From NCBI GenBank assembly GCA_032207245.1, contig CM063498.1, forward strand, positions 58,001,940 through 58,065,939: 64,000 nt of DNA, written 5' to 3'. The stretch is from Pardosa pseudoannulata. Lineage: Eukaryota > Arthropoda > Arachnida > Araneae > Lycosidae. A program made the translations under genes and the position numbers. Shown here piece by piece: positions 26,410 through 42,629 of this stretch (position 1 is the first letter of the stretch; each line of letters starts with the position of its first letter). The notes below the pieces were generated by a model, which saw only the letters and a list, made by a program, of their open reading frames with translations, was not told where the DNA came from and made no database searches.

Positions 26410-27108
26410 CTACAGAAGGACAGGAGATCTTAGTAAATTAACGGACACTTAATATAAATCCTTTAACTCGAGTATTAAAAATTGTGGTAAAGATTAATTG
26501 CAATGACATGATGTTAAAGGAGGCTACAGTATAAAAATTTAATTTTCTGATGATGATAATTATCACATCCAGGATTACATTTTAATAACAGCCATATTTT
26601 AGATTTACTGAATTTTCTTTTAACAATAATCCAAAGTAGAGGTACAAAAAATTTTTTTATGAAGGCTTTATTCTTCAAATACCACATGCATGCATTTTGA
26701 AAGAGAAAAAAAATGTGTTGTTTAAATTTTTTTAAAAATATTTTATTTACATTCTGTTTTACTGCCTATAAATGTTACAAGTGTGAAATCAAAGTTTTTT
26801 CCTAGATCTACGATATCTATGTTTAAAACAATATATAAAACTGGAACGGCAAAGAGATTCATTTATGAAGAGATCATTTAATTGTAGTAAAACTAAATAA
26901 GAAAATGTTGGATATCTGAAAAGAATTCAAAAAACTGAATCAGCATTTCTATTTCTTTGAGTACATAAACACTAACAAAATATATGCTGGGTGTATACAT
27001 GAAAAAGAATGAAGAGCAGTGTGTATGTCAATGAACCTAACTAGCCACAAAGACATGTAATGTATATATACATACACACAGACACACATACATATGTGTA
27101 TAGACATA
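26410..27108. other. Kinase intron sequence before the Tc1 insertion
   Basis: AT-rich. It ends in a TA/CA-rich microsatellite (27060-27108) into which the Tc1 element inserted. Confidence 0.5.
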
Positions 27109-27110
27109 TA

Positions 27111-28332
27111 CACTGTCTACCAATAAGTATTTCAACACCTAAGCAAATGACGATATCTGAGGTCCTGAGATACGTCACGGCCTCTGCCGATATACATCAT
27201 GTAGGAAACAGCATCGGCAGTAGTCGCATGCAAGATGCCGCGCAGTTCGGAGCTCTCTGATTTCGAGAAAGGTATAATTATCGGGTATCACAAACGTGGC
27301 CGATCCTTAAGGGACATATCTAGCGATCTGAATAATCCAAAATCGACAGTGGCCTATGTGATTAAGAAGTGGAAGATGAGCGGTGATAATCGGAATGTGC
27401 CCCGAGTCGGCAGACCAACGAAACTGGGAGATAGAGACCGACGAGTGCTGTCCACAGAAATTCGAAAGAACCGCACTCAAACGATGGCTCTCATCCCCGA
27501 CGAGTTTCAACAGGCATCCGGGAGTATTGTTTCAATGAATACCATCCGTAAGAAAGCACATCTGCTTAGTTTTCATGGTCATGCTGCTGCCCATAAGCCT
27601 TTGATCACAAAGTCCAACCGCGATGCTCAGTTAATGTGGTGCAAAGCACATCGAAATTGGACAGTAGATCAGTGGAAACGGGTTCTATGGAGCGACGAAT
27701 CAAGGTTCACCCTTTGCCGTTCGGATGACAGGATCTGGGTCTGGCGTCTGCCTGGAGAACGTCTCCTGCCAGAATGCATTGTGCCAACAGTCAAGTTCGG
27801 CGGAGGTGGAATTATGGTCTCGGGGTGTTTCTCGTGGAATGAACTGGGACCCTTGGTCCCCATTCATGGTAAGCTCAACTCCGATGCCTACTGCACTATT
27901 TTGTATGACAATGTGCTTCCTACGTTGTGGAAGCAGCTTTACGGGTTGGACCCCTGTTACTTTCAGGACGGCAATGCCAGTTGTCATATTTCGAGGTTAA
28001 CCAAGGCTTGGTATGGTGCCAATGGAGTTCATCAAATGGACTGGCCTGCCCAGAGGCCAGACCTGAACCCTATCAAGAACCTCTGGGACGAGTTGGATCG
28101 CCGAATTATGGGGTGCACTACTCGTGCAAAATCGATGAAGCAACTTGTACGTCTACTCCAAGCCGAGTGGAAGACAATACCACTAGCTGTAATACAAAGA
28201 CTTGTGGAAAGTATGCCCCGGAGGGTTCAAGCTGTAATTGCCTCTCGTGGAGGCTCTACCAACTATTGATTTTGAATAAAGTTAGTTTTTCTTTTCTATC
28301 ACAGGTGTCCAAATACTTATTGGTAGACAGTG
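27111..28332 (+). mobile_element. Tc1-family transposon, 1222 bp, structurally complete
   Basis: The left end CACTGTCTACCAATAAGT at 27111 is matched by the reverse complement of the right end at 28315-28332. The terminal inverted repeats are about 30 bp with two mismatches. TA target duplications lie at 27109-27110 and 28333-28334. One transposase gene fills the interior. It sits in the 12-kb kinase intron in the opposite orientation to the gene, within a TA/CA microsatellite that continues on the right as (CA)n(TA)n. The intact frame and near-matching ends suggest a fairly recent insertion. Confidence 0.96.
27235..28269 (+). CDS. Tc1-like transposase, full length but with two catalytic residues replaced
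   Basis: 344 residues, the usual Tc1 length, with no frameshift or stop. An N-terminal helix-turn-helix pair comes first ([20 protein letters not shown], then SKSTV-type recognition and GRPTKL, an AT-hook-like GRP). The DDE domain follows. The first catalytic Asp is residue 154 (WSDESRF). The second motif reads FQDGNASCH, where related proteins have Asp at the fourth place; codon 27970-27972 is GGC, giving Gly246. Exactly 34 residues later the conserved Glu of NPIENLW is Lys281 (AAG, 28075-28077). So the DD34E triad reads D-G-K. Transposase normally cuts and joins element ends in the nucleus; this protein could perhaps still bind them but should not cut. The ATG at 27235 gives the canonical length. 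Confidence 0.95.
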   Translation: MPRSSELSDFEKGIIIGYHKRGRSLRDISSDLNNPKSTVAYVIKKWKMSGDNRNVPRVGRPTKLGDRDRRVLSTEIRKNRTQTMALIPDEFQQASGSIVSMNTIRKKAHLLSFHGHAAAHKPLITKSNRDAQLMWCKAHRNWTVDQWKRVLWSDESRFTLCRSDDRIWVWRLPGERLLPECIVPTVKFGGGGIMVSGCFSWNELGPLVPIHGKLNSDAYCTILYDNVLPTLWKQLYGLDPCYFQDGNASCHISRLTKAWYGANGVHQMDWPAQRPDLNPIKNLWDELDRRIMGCTTRAKSMKQLVRLLQAEWKTIPLAVIQRLVESMPRRVQAVIASRGGSTNY

Positions 28333-28337
28333 TATAT

Positions 28338-28761
<424 letters not shown>

Positions 28762-29471
28762 ACTTTGATATACCTCCCCAAAAATTACGCGCCAAATCTG
28801 GCACTCCCAACGGACTTTTTAGGGTTGCTGTTTCTTATTTTGGTGTTGCCAATTTAGGTTTTTGCTGTTGCCATATTTAATATTTTCTTGTATTTTGTAC
28901 CATTTTTTGAGTTTTTTTTAAAGTTTTGTGGCAACAATTTTTGGATTTCATATATGTTTTACCGCCATTTCATTCATTTGCTGTATTTTGCTGCAAATCT
29001 GGTTGTATTTTCCAATTATATTTTTTTTCTATTAATTATTTTTATCTTTTAACTTTCAATATGCCTACTGTATATAGTGTTGTTGAAAAGTTTCAGGGAA
29101 TTTGGAGTCGGAAAACTGATAGTTGTGCTAATTTATTGAAATTGCTGCTGGGGTAAATTGGGAGGAATTCAAAATTTCTGTATAAATAATTCTTTTTATT
29201 AGATTGCCGACACATATTTTCAATTGTATTTGTTAAAATTTTTGTGTAAATTGCATATAATGTTATTCAGTGTCATATATTTGTATTTTTTATGTATTTA
29301 TTGTATTTTTTAGGTATTCTTTTTTTGTATTTAATGATTCCGTATTTTTTATGTATTAACTATTTCTATTTAGCGAGAATGTATCTTGGCCAGAAAAAAA
29401 GGCGCCAAAAACAGGTATTTTGCTTGGCGAGAAAAAAAAGTCGCCAAATTTCCGATTTGGGGGATCAAAGT
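28762..29471. mobile_element. Possible MITE of about 710 bp with ACTTTGAT inverted ends
   Basis: Left: ACTTTGATATACCTCCCC with CGCGCCAAATCTGGC further in. Right, reverse-complemented: ACTTTGATCCCCCAAATC then AAATTTGGCGAC. The inverted similarity is interrupted but covers about 45 bases. The interior is T-rich, with repeated TTGCTG / TTTGTATTTT motifs. No target duplication was identified and the superfamily is unknown. Confidence 0.4.
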
Positions 29472-29473
29472 AG

Positions 29474-32400
29474 TTAATAATATGAAGTACTGTTTAATTG
29501 TTCTTGAGATAATAGGTACAAAATTGAGATTTAAAGAAGGAATTTGCAACTTTATCGTGTTTTAAACATTATACTTGTATAGGATAAAAATAAATCATAA
29601 AAGTAGCAGTCTATCGTATAAAGATATATCTCGACTATTAAAATTAAAATATTGAATTAAAATTAGCTTAATTATGGCTGCAGTTGTTAGTTATATATAT
29701 ATATGTACTTTTCTACAATTTTCGCGTCAGAAAGGAAGAAAATATTTGAATATACATATGTTTCTTGTTTCTGAAAATTCATTTAAAAGCAGAGTTATCA
29801 AAACCCAGTAAAGTAAAAAGAAATGGGCTCTGAAGGTGGTCAGAATCTTTAAAAGGTATTCGTTCAATCATTTGCGTGAACCTATCGAATTGCTTCCACG
29901 GTTAAGAATGAATAATAAGTAATATAGCGTGCTTTATCAGAACTAAGTCTGATTAGAAATTGATGAGAGGTCAAAGTCCTTTGGTAATCTGGTGTATAGA
30001 ATAAAAAGTACCTCATCTAGAATTTAACACAAGAATTACATTGCTCTGATTAAAGATTGAAAAATTATACACATTAATTTTATTGCATTGCTGGATTTCT
30101 TTGGAATTTATTAGATTGCGGGAGTTATGTAATGCTCGATAAAACATAATTTAACTTATAAAATTCTAATTTAGACTTTATGTACAATAAATGTAATTGT
30201 CACCAAGAAATGATATATCGTTGTGAATAAATATTTCAATACTGTGACGTTTGCTTTTGAAAATATCACATGGTTTCTTCTGTTGACAACATATCTCGTT
30301 TTCTAACAGAGATCTAAAAATACAGTTGTATGATGTCTTTTATCATTTAACGTAATGGACCAAAGCATTAAAAAAAGGGAGGATTTTAACCACTCCATGT
30401 TCAGTGACGAATTTTCTTCCAAGAATAGAAACTGCTCGTATCTGTTTTGCTGATCCTTTAAGCAAACCAAAGCTTTCGTTGATCCATTAGATGGACTGAT
30501 ACTATGAAAACACTGAAATTCGGATACGAATAAAAGATACCATAAGATAGGTTTCTTTTTATTACACACACGAGAACGTAAGTATAGTTTCTTACTACAG
30601 TTTATGTCAACGGGTTGATTAAATTGATTTTTTATTTCTCTACACTATCACCCAGTTTTTCATTTACATAAAAATGTTTAATAACTTTTTTACAATTAAC
30701 CCGAGTGATTATTATAATCACATTTCCTTCCTCAAAGGGATGCTTTGTTAATTGCAAATAATGGAATAACTAAGAAAATAAAATTACAAAATCTCCACTC
30801 GAAAGTTTCCACTCGATCGAGAAAATTATTATCAAAAGAAAAAAAAATTATATATCATTTAAATGCTATATTCCCTTGTTCAAATCTAGAACTTCTAAAA
30901 ACTGCACAAAAATCATGAAATCATAACTATCTTAAGGCCTTATCAGGCCTTAAGATCATGTACATGTTACACATGTACATGTTAGTTTATAATTTCTTTT
31001 ACTGGTGAAGAATATGCAGATATCTTGTATTACAGAAAAATAATTTCAGCCGATTTATTTTGATTCAGAATGATTTGTGATAAGGCATTTATTCTTTTGA
31101 AAATGTTTCGCTATCACACGAATAATCCACGTATTATTAAACTGATAAAGGGATCCTAAACTGAATCTGTTGTTTTTTCAGCATGCACATGTTGATGTGT
31201 GATAAAGCCTTTACAAGAAAATGACACGCACTTTTCTTCTGTTATAAGCAATTATTAGTTAATAGCCGAGAAAAAGGCTTTTGAGAACTATTTCGCATAT
31301 TTTTCTTTTATTGATGGTCAGACTTTTAGTTGAGTAGAATCTTGATAAGATTCTTTTAGACATTATTTCTCATTGTTCAGGAAAAATATCCCTTATTATA
31401 AACATTTGACATATCATACGTACACGTGTACAAAAAAATTAATGAGGTGGTTCCACTTGTTCTTAATATAAAAGTTTCACCATACGTGGAAATATATAAG
31501 AAACACACAGAAGTAAATTTGTTCGAGCAATAAAAGACGATTCCTGTATTAAGTTATAGCTCAACCATAGAACAAAAACCATTTTCACAGAGACAAGACG
31601 TAGTGAAAGGGATTTATATTTTCAGTGCATCTATGATTTAATTTCTATATTCTTTTCGACAAGCAAGCCAACATGGAAGTATTTCTCAAGGAGACGAAAT
31701 TGTAAAGAGCGTATACACATCAAGTTGTACGTTGCTCAAGTATGTATACGTTACACACGCATACTCATACCCATCGCCACAAACACAGCGACATAAAATA
31801 ATAGGAATAGTATTATATTTTTTATAAAGTCGGTATTTTTTTAGTGTATAAAATTAGAGCAATGTTATTATATAATATTAAGTAATTTTTTACATTTATA
31901 ATTACAGCCAAAATTTAATTAGAAAAGTAAGTCTTACTGTTTTTATTACTTTGTATGGGTTGGGGTAGCGAAATATTTTTTAATTCATACTTACTATTCG
32001 GGGAGTTGCGGAGCTAAAAAAATTAAGAATCGCTGTTTCAGACGAAAATCCCATAACAGGAAAAATACAAGTATTAATTTCTGCAGTAAAATTGTAGCAC
32101 ATTCAAAAATGAGAAGGAATTATACAAAATCAAGTTGCATTCTACTGATGGTGATTATATTCAAGTTGCAAGTTTCGTTTAACTCCAGTTTCTCGTATGT
32201 TTAAATAAAAAAGAAGCTAAGACGTGTTAATATTTAATAAGTGTACTAATAGTAAAGTTTGAATTCTATGGCATACATTTCAAAGGCTAAGCTTGACATT
32301 TAGAACACTCATGGATGAAAATCTCTTCCTAGGTAGGTGATGCATGAAATAGTAAATTTTTCCTCAACTCTTCAGAGTAATTTAAAAAATGGACCTAGTT

Positions 32401-33172
32401 ACGGAGTTATTCCAAAACTAAGTAAAGCCTTTTTTCTCGCTGAAATACCTAGTACCGGGGGAATATAAAATAATGTGTATTTATGACTTTGGGAATAAAT
32501 ATTTTAAGGGTGTTTCGAACAATTTTCGTTGGTTTTATCCTTTTACATTACACGAATTATCCACTTTTTTTTAATACACATTATTCGCCCAGAGCACCTT
32601 CAGAAACTAACACTCGAAATAGTAGATGTTAGTAGACGCTATTAGTTTCGGTTGCAAGCAGAAGTAATTGGAGTCGATGTTCTATGTTGGGCATTATGAG
32701 GAAACACGAGGGCAGAAAGCTCGTAAAATTAGGTTTTATGACCAGTCCGGCCGACGTCGTAAAGGGCATCAGACGAGCCATTCGATTTCAAGTTGGAGTC
32801 CTCATTTCTTTTTAAATTCAGGCGAGTGAAAAACAAGATAAACAGCCAATCTTTCGCAACTACTGTCGATTAAAATACAGCGTGTTACCAAAGCAGGAAT
32901 TGAATATTATATGTTTGCAAATACTTAATATTAATGAAGTATTTGTGCTGTGCATCAATAAAATGGTGTTTTGGAGAAGTAAGATTGTAGATTCGTGTTT
33001 TTTCCTCATTCTACATTCTCAAGTGAAAATATACATAGTAAAATATAACTTTCTTTGCTGAGTACGAAATTTTAAATAAATCGAAATATTTTACGATAAT
33101 CCTATAAAACAGAGAAAATTAGAAACCTTAAATGCATTCTTAATAACAAAAACTTTATGTAACATGTTGCTG
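29474..33172. other. Large AT-rich intron region, no gene seen
   Basis: No exon-like conserved reading was found. Notable points are a pair of palindromes at 30931-30981 and a slightly GC-richer patch at 32600-32815 with a 55-codon open stretch (TSPADVVKGIRRAIRFQ-type) that I cannot assign. The 88-codon minus frame at 30303-30569 has no recognisable motif. Confidence 0.4.
30931..30981. repeat. Two adjacent palindromic motifs
   Basis: CTTAAGGCC (30931-30939), six bases, then GGCCTTAAG (30946-30954) form a perfect 9-bp hairpin. Directly after it, the self-complementary CATGTACATG occurs at 30957-30966 and again at 30972-30981. Confidence 0.85.
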
Positions 33173-34108
33173 AAGAATTTATTTGATTTGAGAAAAATAC
33201 TAGGATTATAATTTTTAAAAGGATAATAAAAACATGTAAATAACAAAAGAAATTTTTTAGCTAAAACTAAGGTTAGAATTAAGGTATATTATAAAAAGAA
33301 ATGAGTATTTTAACTGAAAGGAATACACAACTTTTATAAAAAACATTTTTTTCAGAAGGTTTCTTTAGCTAGTATCCTTTTAGCTACAGTATTCAATATA
33401 TATTAAGAGAAAGCATTAAGCAGGTTAATATTCATTGAAATATTTTGTTTTAAAACTGGAAAATTTAAAAATATTACTATTTTTTTATTTACGTAAATAT
33501 TTTGACTTTTTCCTCTGGTTGATAATTTGTACGAAGTAAATGTACCTAATATAAAAACTTGATTATTATGTATACTAATGAAGGAAACTTAAACCAGTAA
33601 AATGAATACGGCTCATATCTTTAATGAATTTGTTGCTTGAAGCTTTTATTTGATTTAAGAAAAATACTAGGATTATAATTTTTAAAAGGATAATAAAAAC
33701 ATGTAAATAACAAAATAAATTTTTTAGCTAAAACTAAGGTTAGAATTAAGATATGTTATAAAAAGAAATGAGTATTTTAACTGAAAGGAATGCATAACTT
33801 TTATATAAAAGATTTTTTTCAGAAGGTTTCTTTAGCTAGTATCCTTTTAGCTATAGTATTCAATATATATTAAGAAAGCATTATGCAGGCTAATATTCCT
33901 TGAAATATTTTGTTTTAAAACTGGAAAATTTGAAACTACTACTATTTTTTTTTATTTACGTAAATATTTCGCCCTCTTCCTCTGGTTGTTACTTGACTAT
34001 TTTTAAATTTGTATGAAGTAACTGTATCTAATAAAAATTTAATTATTATACATACTAATGAAGGAAACCTAAAACAGTAAAATGAAAACGGCTCATATCT
34101 TTGAGGAA
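33173..34108. repeat. Direct tandem duplication of about 465 bp
   Basis: Copy 1 (33173-33637) and copy 2 (33645-34108) share GAAAAATACTAGGATTATAA, TTTTTTAGCTAAAACTAAGG, AGAAGGTTTCTTTAGCTAG and ACGGCTCATATCTTT in the same order, with scattered substitutions. It lies directly upstream of the long (TA)n array. Confidence 0.9.
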
Positions 34109-34142
34109 TGAGTGCCCAACACAAGCATATTTAGTTCTTGAA

Positions 34143-38499
<4,357 letters not shown>

Positions 38500-38620
38500 C
38501 ACTTTCCATCTTTCCTTGACTACGTGACCTGGCTGTAGCAGGTCCTCGGTGGTCATGTTAACGTAGAATGAGTCGTCTTCGTTGACCACCTCACTAGACG
38601 CATTGCTGTCGCCTGAATAG
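38500..38620 (-). CDS. Asator: Tau-tubulin kinase, first exon recognised (N-terminal region)
   Basis: The acceptor TTTCTTCGCAG precedes 38620 and the donor AAAGTG|GTGAGT follows 38500 (121 bp; starts with the third base of a codon, ends phase 0). It encodes YSGDSNASSEVVNEDDSFYV, then NMTTEDLLQPGHVVKERWKV. The last 18 residues lead straight into the glycine loop of the next exon. The Met at 38556-38554 (MTTEDLLQPGHVV) may be a start, because family members often begin at this point. The in-frame acidic segment before it and the good acceptor suggest longer isoforms with an upstream exon. No upstream coding exon could be identified in 38621-64000. Confidence 0.9.
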
Positions 38621-39825
38621 CTGCGAAGAAAAAACACAAAAGTTTACTCTAAATAAACAACATTTGAAAATGAACACAAAATTGAAACAAAACATATGGG
38701 TTTTTTTAGTATTTTAATTAGTGCTTTTCTCTATTAAATAGTATAAGAATGATAATTTGATAAGAATAGCCAATAAACTTAAACAATTACAATACGAATC
38801 AAATAAAAATCACGTAATATTCATGCACGATACTTTATTTATACCTAATACGGTTTGCTATTTGGACATCATTCCATCACACACACGCACACTTTCTTTT
38901 ACTTCTAGCAATAGACGCGAATAAAATTGAATACAGTTAGGTATTCAATTGAATGAATGAATGGAGTTAGTTAGCGAAAAATTTAATTAACGCCGCATTC
39001 ATATTTCGCACGCTATTTTCTAGGTTTTGAGACATTTTTTAAAGTGAGTTTATTAAATGAAGTTAAAGGTTTTGGATTCATGAATAACATATTAACTGCT
39101 CAAAGTTGAGAACTCTACAAGACAAAGAATTAAAACATACCAGTAAAAAGACTGCATTTAAAAATGTATCAATTTTAATTATTCAAACAACTGTCTTATT
39201 AGTTACCATAAAAATGTGTAAACTGATTTCTTTAGTAAAAAGGAGAAGATTTAAAATGGAAAAATCACAAGATAGTTCGTTTAAAAAAGTCTTTTAAAAT
39301 AAACTGATATATTAAAAATAATTCTTGGCACAATTTTAAAAATATCAAATAAAATCTCAAACGATTAAACCTATTACATGTGTAACCAAAGAGTTACCAC
39401 TGAGTAAGATACTGTTTAAACGTGAAGGTTAATTGGCTGTATCAGAACAAATCTGGTCGTCAGCTTGTATAAATAATTTTCATCTGATAACCAACATTTA
39501 AATTTATCTTAAATTATTCAAGTGCAAAGAATATAATGAATTTATTTTCTACAAACAAATTTTACCACAGAATTTTATTTGTAATGCAATGTTTTAAAAA
39601 CAGATGGACATGAAAATTTGTTCAATCAAAACTTATCATTTCTAGGATAAGATTATTTTATTCTGTGAATTTTTAGGCATTTTATTTATTACGACAGTCT
39701 AAATGGTGACTATTATATGAATGAAATGTTATAACTAGCAGAAGGATAGTTTTTTTTATTGTTTAACACTACGAAACCGTGATATTGCCTATCCTTAGAA
39801 ACAGGTTAGTAATTAATATCGTTAC
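38621..39825. other. AT-rich sequence upstream of the first recognised kinase exon
   Basis: No gene seen. It is an intron or 5' flank of the kinase gene depending on where transcription starts. Confidence 0.4.
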
Positions 39826-39829
39826 AATA

Positions 39830-40054
39830 TGTAAGGTTCTCTTTTATTTATCGATGAAAGAATCGTAATTGTTTATTTATTTTTAGTTATCTTGTGAAAA
39901 CAAATGTTGGCAACTAATGTAAATTGTCGATGTCCGCCATAGTTGTAACATAGTCGCAGTTGCTTTAAGAATAACAATTAATCTTTTTGTTTGTGATTAA
40001 GAACTCTTTCCTAAAATCTAAATTTTAAAAGGCTGATATTAAATCAACCTTATA
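39830..40054 (+). repeat. 5' LTR of the Gypsy element
   Basis: 225 bp, TGTAAGG...CCTTATA. It matches 40736-40960 except for about two substitutions (for example ACAATTAATC here versus ACAATAAATC). Confidence 0.95.
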
Positions 40055-40261
40055 TGGCGCAGCCGGTAGGATTTATTCTATTTACTTCATGAATATTATT
40101 ATATTTATATATTTACTTCATGGATTATTATATTTACTTCATGGATATTATTATTTCTTCTATTTACTTCATGGATATGAGCCACGCCTTCCACGCGAAC
40201 TTCACATAGGTAGCTTCATAGATGACACGCCACGTGAAGACCAACTAGAGAGTTTCTAACT

Positions 40262-40593
40262 TTGGCCAGAGCCGAAGCAGCAAATAATGTGTATGAAACA
40301 CATTTGGAGAACAAGAAATGATTTTATCTCCATCGCAGATCCCATTCCTTCAAGGCAGGTGATCTCGTATTGTACGACTGGCCGAAAAAAGGAGATCACA
40401 AACTTTCTCCAATTTTCAAAGGACCATTTGTGATTATACGTCCAGTCGGGGCCGTGTGCTACGAGATCGACTCTACAACACATCAGAACAAATTTATTAA
40501 GATTGTCCACGTACAACATCTTTGTCCTTACTTTAAACGAAATTCACCAACCATGGAGGAAAACAGCACAGAAGAAGAGAATGAGAGCCACTG
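40262..40593 (+). pseudogene. Gypsy pol remnant: integrase C-terminal domain
   Basis: The frame runs in phase from about 40262 to a TGA at 40591-40593 with one internal TGA at 40319-40321. After that stop it reads FKAGDLVLYDWPKKGDHKL, then SPIFKGPFVIIRPVGAVCYEI and VHVQHLCPYFKRN. This is the GPF/Y-type module at the end of Gypsy integrases, which binds DNA and targets insertion. The acidic tail EENSTEEENESH precedes the stop. All catalytic parts are missing, so it cannot act on its own. Confidence 0.85.
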
Positions 40594-40735
40594 AGCCGTT
40601 ATCAAAAAGATATTAACTGGTCTGTATTCTCCAGAGACTTGAACTATGGTTTCATCAAAAACTTTGTTTCTTTTTTTTACGCTTCAATTTAAAATTTCTT
40701 CTGTCTGTCTAAATTTTATATTGAGCGGGGCCGAA

Positions 40736-40960
40736 TGTAAGGTTCTCTTTTATTTATCGATGAAAGAATCGTAATTGTTTATTTATTTTTAGTTATCTTG
40801 TGAAAACAAATGTTGGCAACTAATGTAAATTGTCGATGTCCGCCATAGTTGTAACATAGTCGCAGTTGCTTTAAGAATAACAATAAATCTTTTTGTTTGT
40901 GATTAAGAACTCTTTCCTAAAATCTAAATTTTAAAAGGCCGATATTAAATCAACCTTATA
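40736..40960 (+). repeat. 3' LTR of the Gypsy element
   Basis: 225 bp, preceded by the purine-rich GAGCGGGGCCGAA and followed by the AATA target duplication. Confidence 0.95.
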
Positions 40961-40964
40961 AATA

Positions 40965-41964
40965 GTATAATTGTCAGGAATTTAAAGATTTTTTATTTTA
41001 TGGATCACGAGCACTGGAAGAGCTGTATGTAACATTCCAAAAACACTGTCTCTTGTATATTTCAAATACCACTCATTTTCAGGCTTCTAAGTGGTTACAG
41101 TCCAAGATTATTTGTAAATCGGCAATCTTTATTCAATTTACAGGATGAAACAAGTTAAATGCTTTATAGTTAATTACAACTGATATTAACAACTTAAGAT
41201 CTATATTATATTTGCTCCTCTCATCGAATATTTATGTGTGTTTCAACACTTTTATTTGTGCCCCCAAGTGTTTCATGATTCTAAACTTACACCTTTTAAA
41301 AATTTTAAACATCCGCAAACATTTACTTTAGAAATACAGTACACACGAATTATTTATACTACTCCAAAGAATTTGTTTACTCACCTTTTCTATGTTGATT
41401 ATACGAGAAAGTTAAAATTTATCTATAAGCACACATTCTTTTTAGTTTCTTTTGATACATTAAATATGGTTCTGATGTATTTTATCTACATTAGAAATGT
41501 AAGATGAAAATAAATGTTCTACCCAAACCATTAAATCCATTTTCGTTGTATAAAGAATGACGAAAATTACCATTCTCATTTAGAAAATTCAAATCAAAGA
41601 TATCTTTTGCATATTTCCCCAGTAACTACCTTTTCTCGTTTTGTTTATAATTCTCCCATAACCAATGGCAAGTCGGAATACTATTTTTAGAAAACTAATG
41701 GTTATTTCTTCAGAGAACCCTATTCATTATTGTGCTCTAAAATAGAATTATTGCAAGTAATGTTTCTATGCTGTTTATGTAATGTTTCTGTAATGTTTAT
41801 TAACAATATTAAGGTGTCTTGTATTATTTAAGCTCATAGAAAAATTTGAATAAAATTACTTTACCTTAGTCGAGATTTTTCTTTTCTAAAACTATAAATA
41901 TTTATTACAGAAGCTTTTTGTTCTTTAACTTTTATAACTTATGAGGAGTACTACCTGTAAAACT

Positions 41965-41968
<4 letters not shown>
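40965..41968. other. AT-rich non-coding stretch
   Basis: The 89-codon plus frame at 41238-41507 has no recognisable motif and AT-driven composition. Nothing else seen. Confidence 0.4.
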
Positions 41969-42026
<58 letters not shown>

Positions 42027-42039
42027 TTATATATATAAA

Positions 42040-42119
<80 letters not shown>
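41969..42119. repeat. Compound (TA)n(GT)n microsatellite, duplicated block
   Basis: (TA)n to 42005, (GT)n to 42026, then again (TA)n 42042-42073 and (GT)n 42074-42119. The repeated TA-GT order suggests duplication of the block. Confidence 0.95.
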
Positions 42120-42122
<3 letters not shown>

Positions 42123-42549
42123 GAGATTTTTATCCTAAAAATTAACCAACGTGATTATGTCTATCTTGAAATAATTTTTGGGCGATTCTATCCTTTTCTG
42201 GCATCTTTTTCTAGCAACCTTAGTGAATATCTTTGTTTTCCATGTTGATTCCTTCCGGTTTCATAAGTAACTAAAAATAGATCCTGACAATTAAGTTACA
42301 TCATCGGCGTCACCCACATGACTTGCAGTAATTTCTGATTGTTGGCACAAACAGCTATTTAACCCCGATGTACAGGTTTTGCAGATAGCCGTTCGTGAGA
42401 GTTGTTGCCTCAATTACGCATGTCAGTTCGATCAAGACATTTCATTGTCTTTTATTTCTGCGATGTTTTTCACTCGTCTACGATTAGCCACAACTGCATT
42501 CTGACTCTATAGCTCTTTCCTTTGTGATCAGACAAAAACCTCATCACAT

Positions 42550-42560
<11 letters not shown>
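42120..42560. other. Non-coding stretch, less AT-rich
   Basis: The GC content is slightly higher at 42290-42540. No open frame or element could be assigned. Confidence 0.35.
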
Positions 42561-42618
<58 letters not shown>

Positions 42619-42629
42619 GAGAGAGAGAA
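42561..42629. repeat. (TA)n(GA)n microsatellite
   Basis: (CA)/(TA) repeats to 42614 are followed by GAGAGAGAGAGA to about 42629. Confidence 0.95.

Larger units (their letters stand above)
39830..40960 (+). mobile_element. Internally deleted Gypsy LTR retrotransposon with 4-bp target duplication
   Basis: Two 225-bp LTRs (39830-40054 and 40736-40960) start TGTAAGGTTCTC and end CAACCTTATA. By eye they differ at only about two positions, so the insertion is young. AATA flanks both sides (39826-39829 and 40961-40964). After the 5' LTR comes a primer-binding-site-like TGGCGCAGCCGGTAGG (40055). Before the 3' LTR is a purine-rich tract GAGCGGGGCCGAA. Only about 680 bp lie between the LTRs, so gag and most of pol are gone. 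What remains is a TTTACTTCATGGATATTAT-type short tandem repeat (40070-40180) and the end of integrase. Confidence 0.93.

Noticed and set aside
30303..30569. 88-codon minus-strand frame
   Set aside because: No motif or homology recalled; length is compatible with chance in a window this size.
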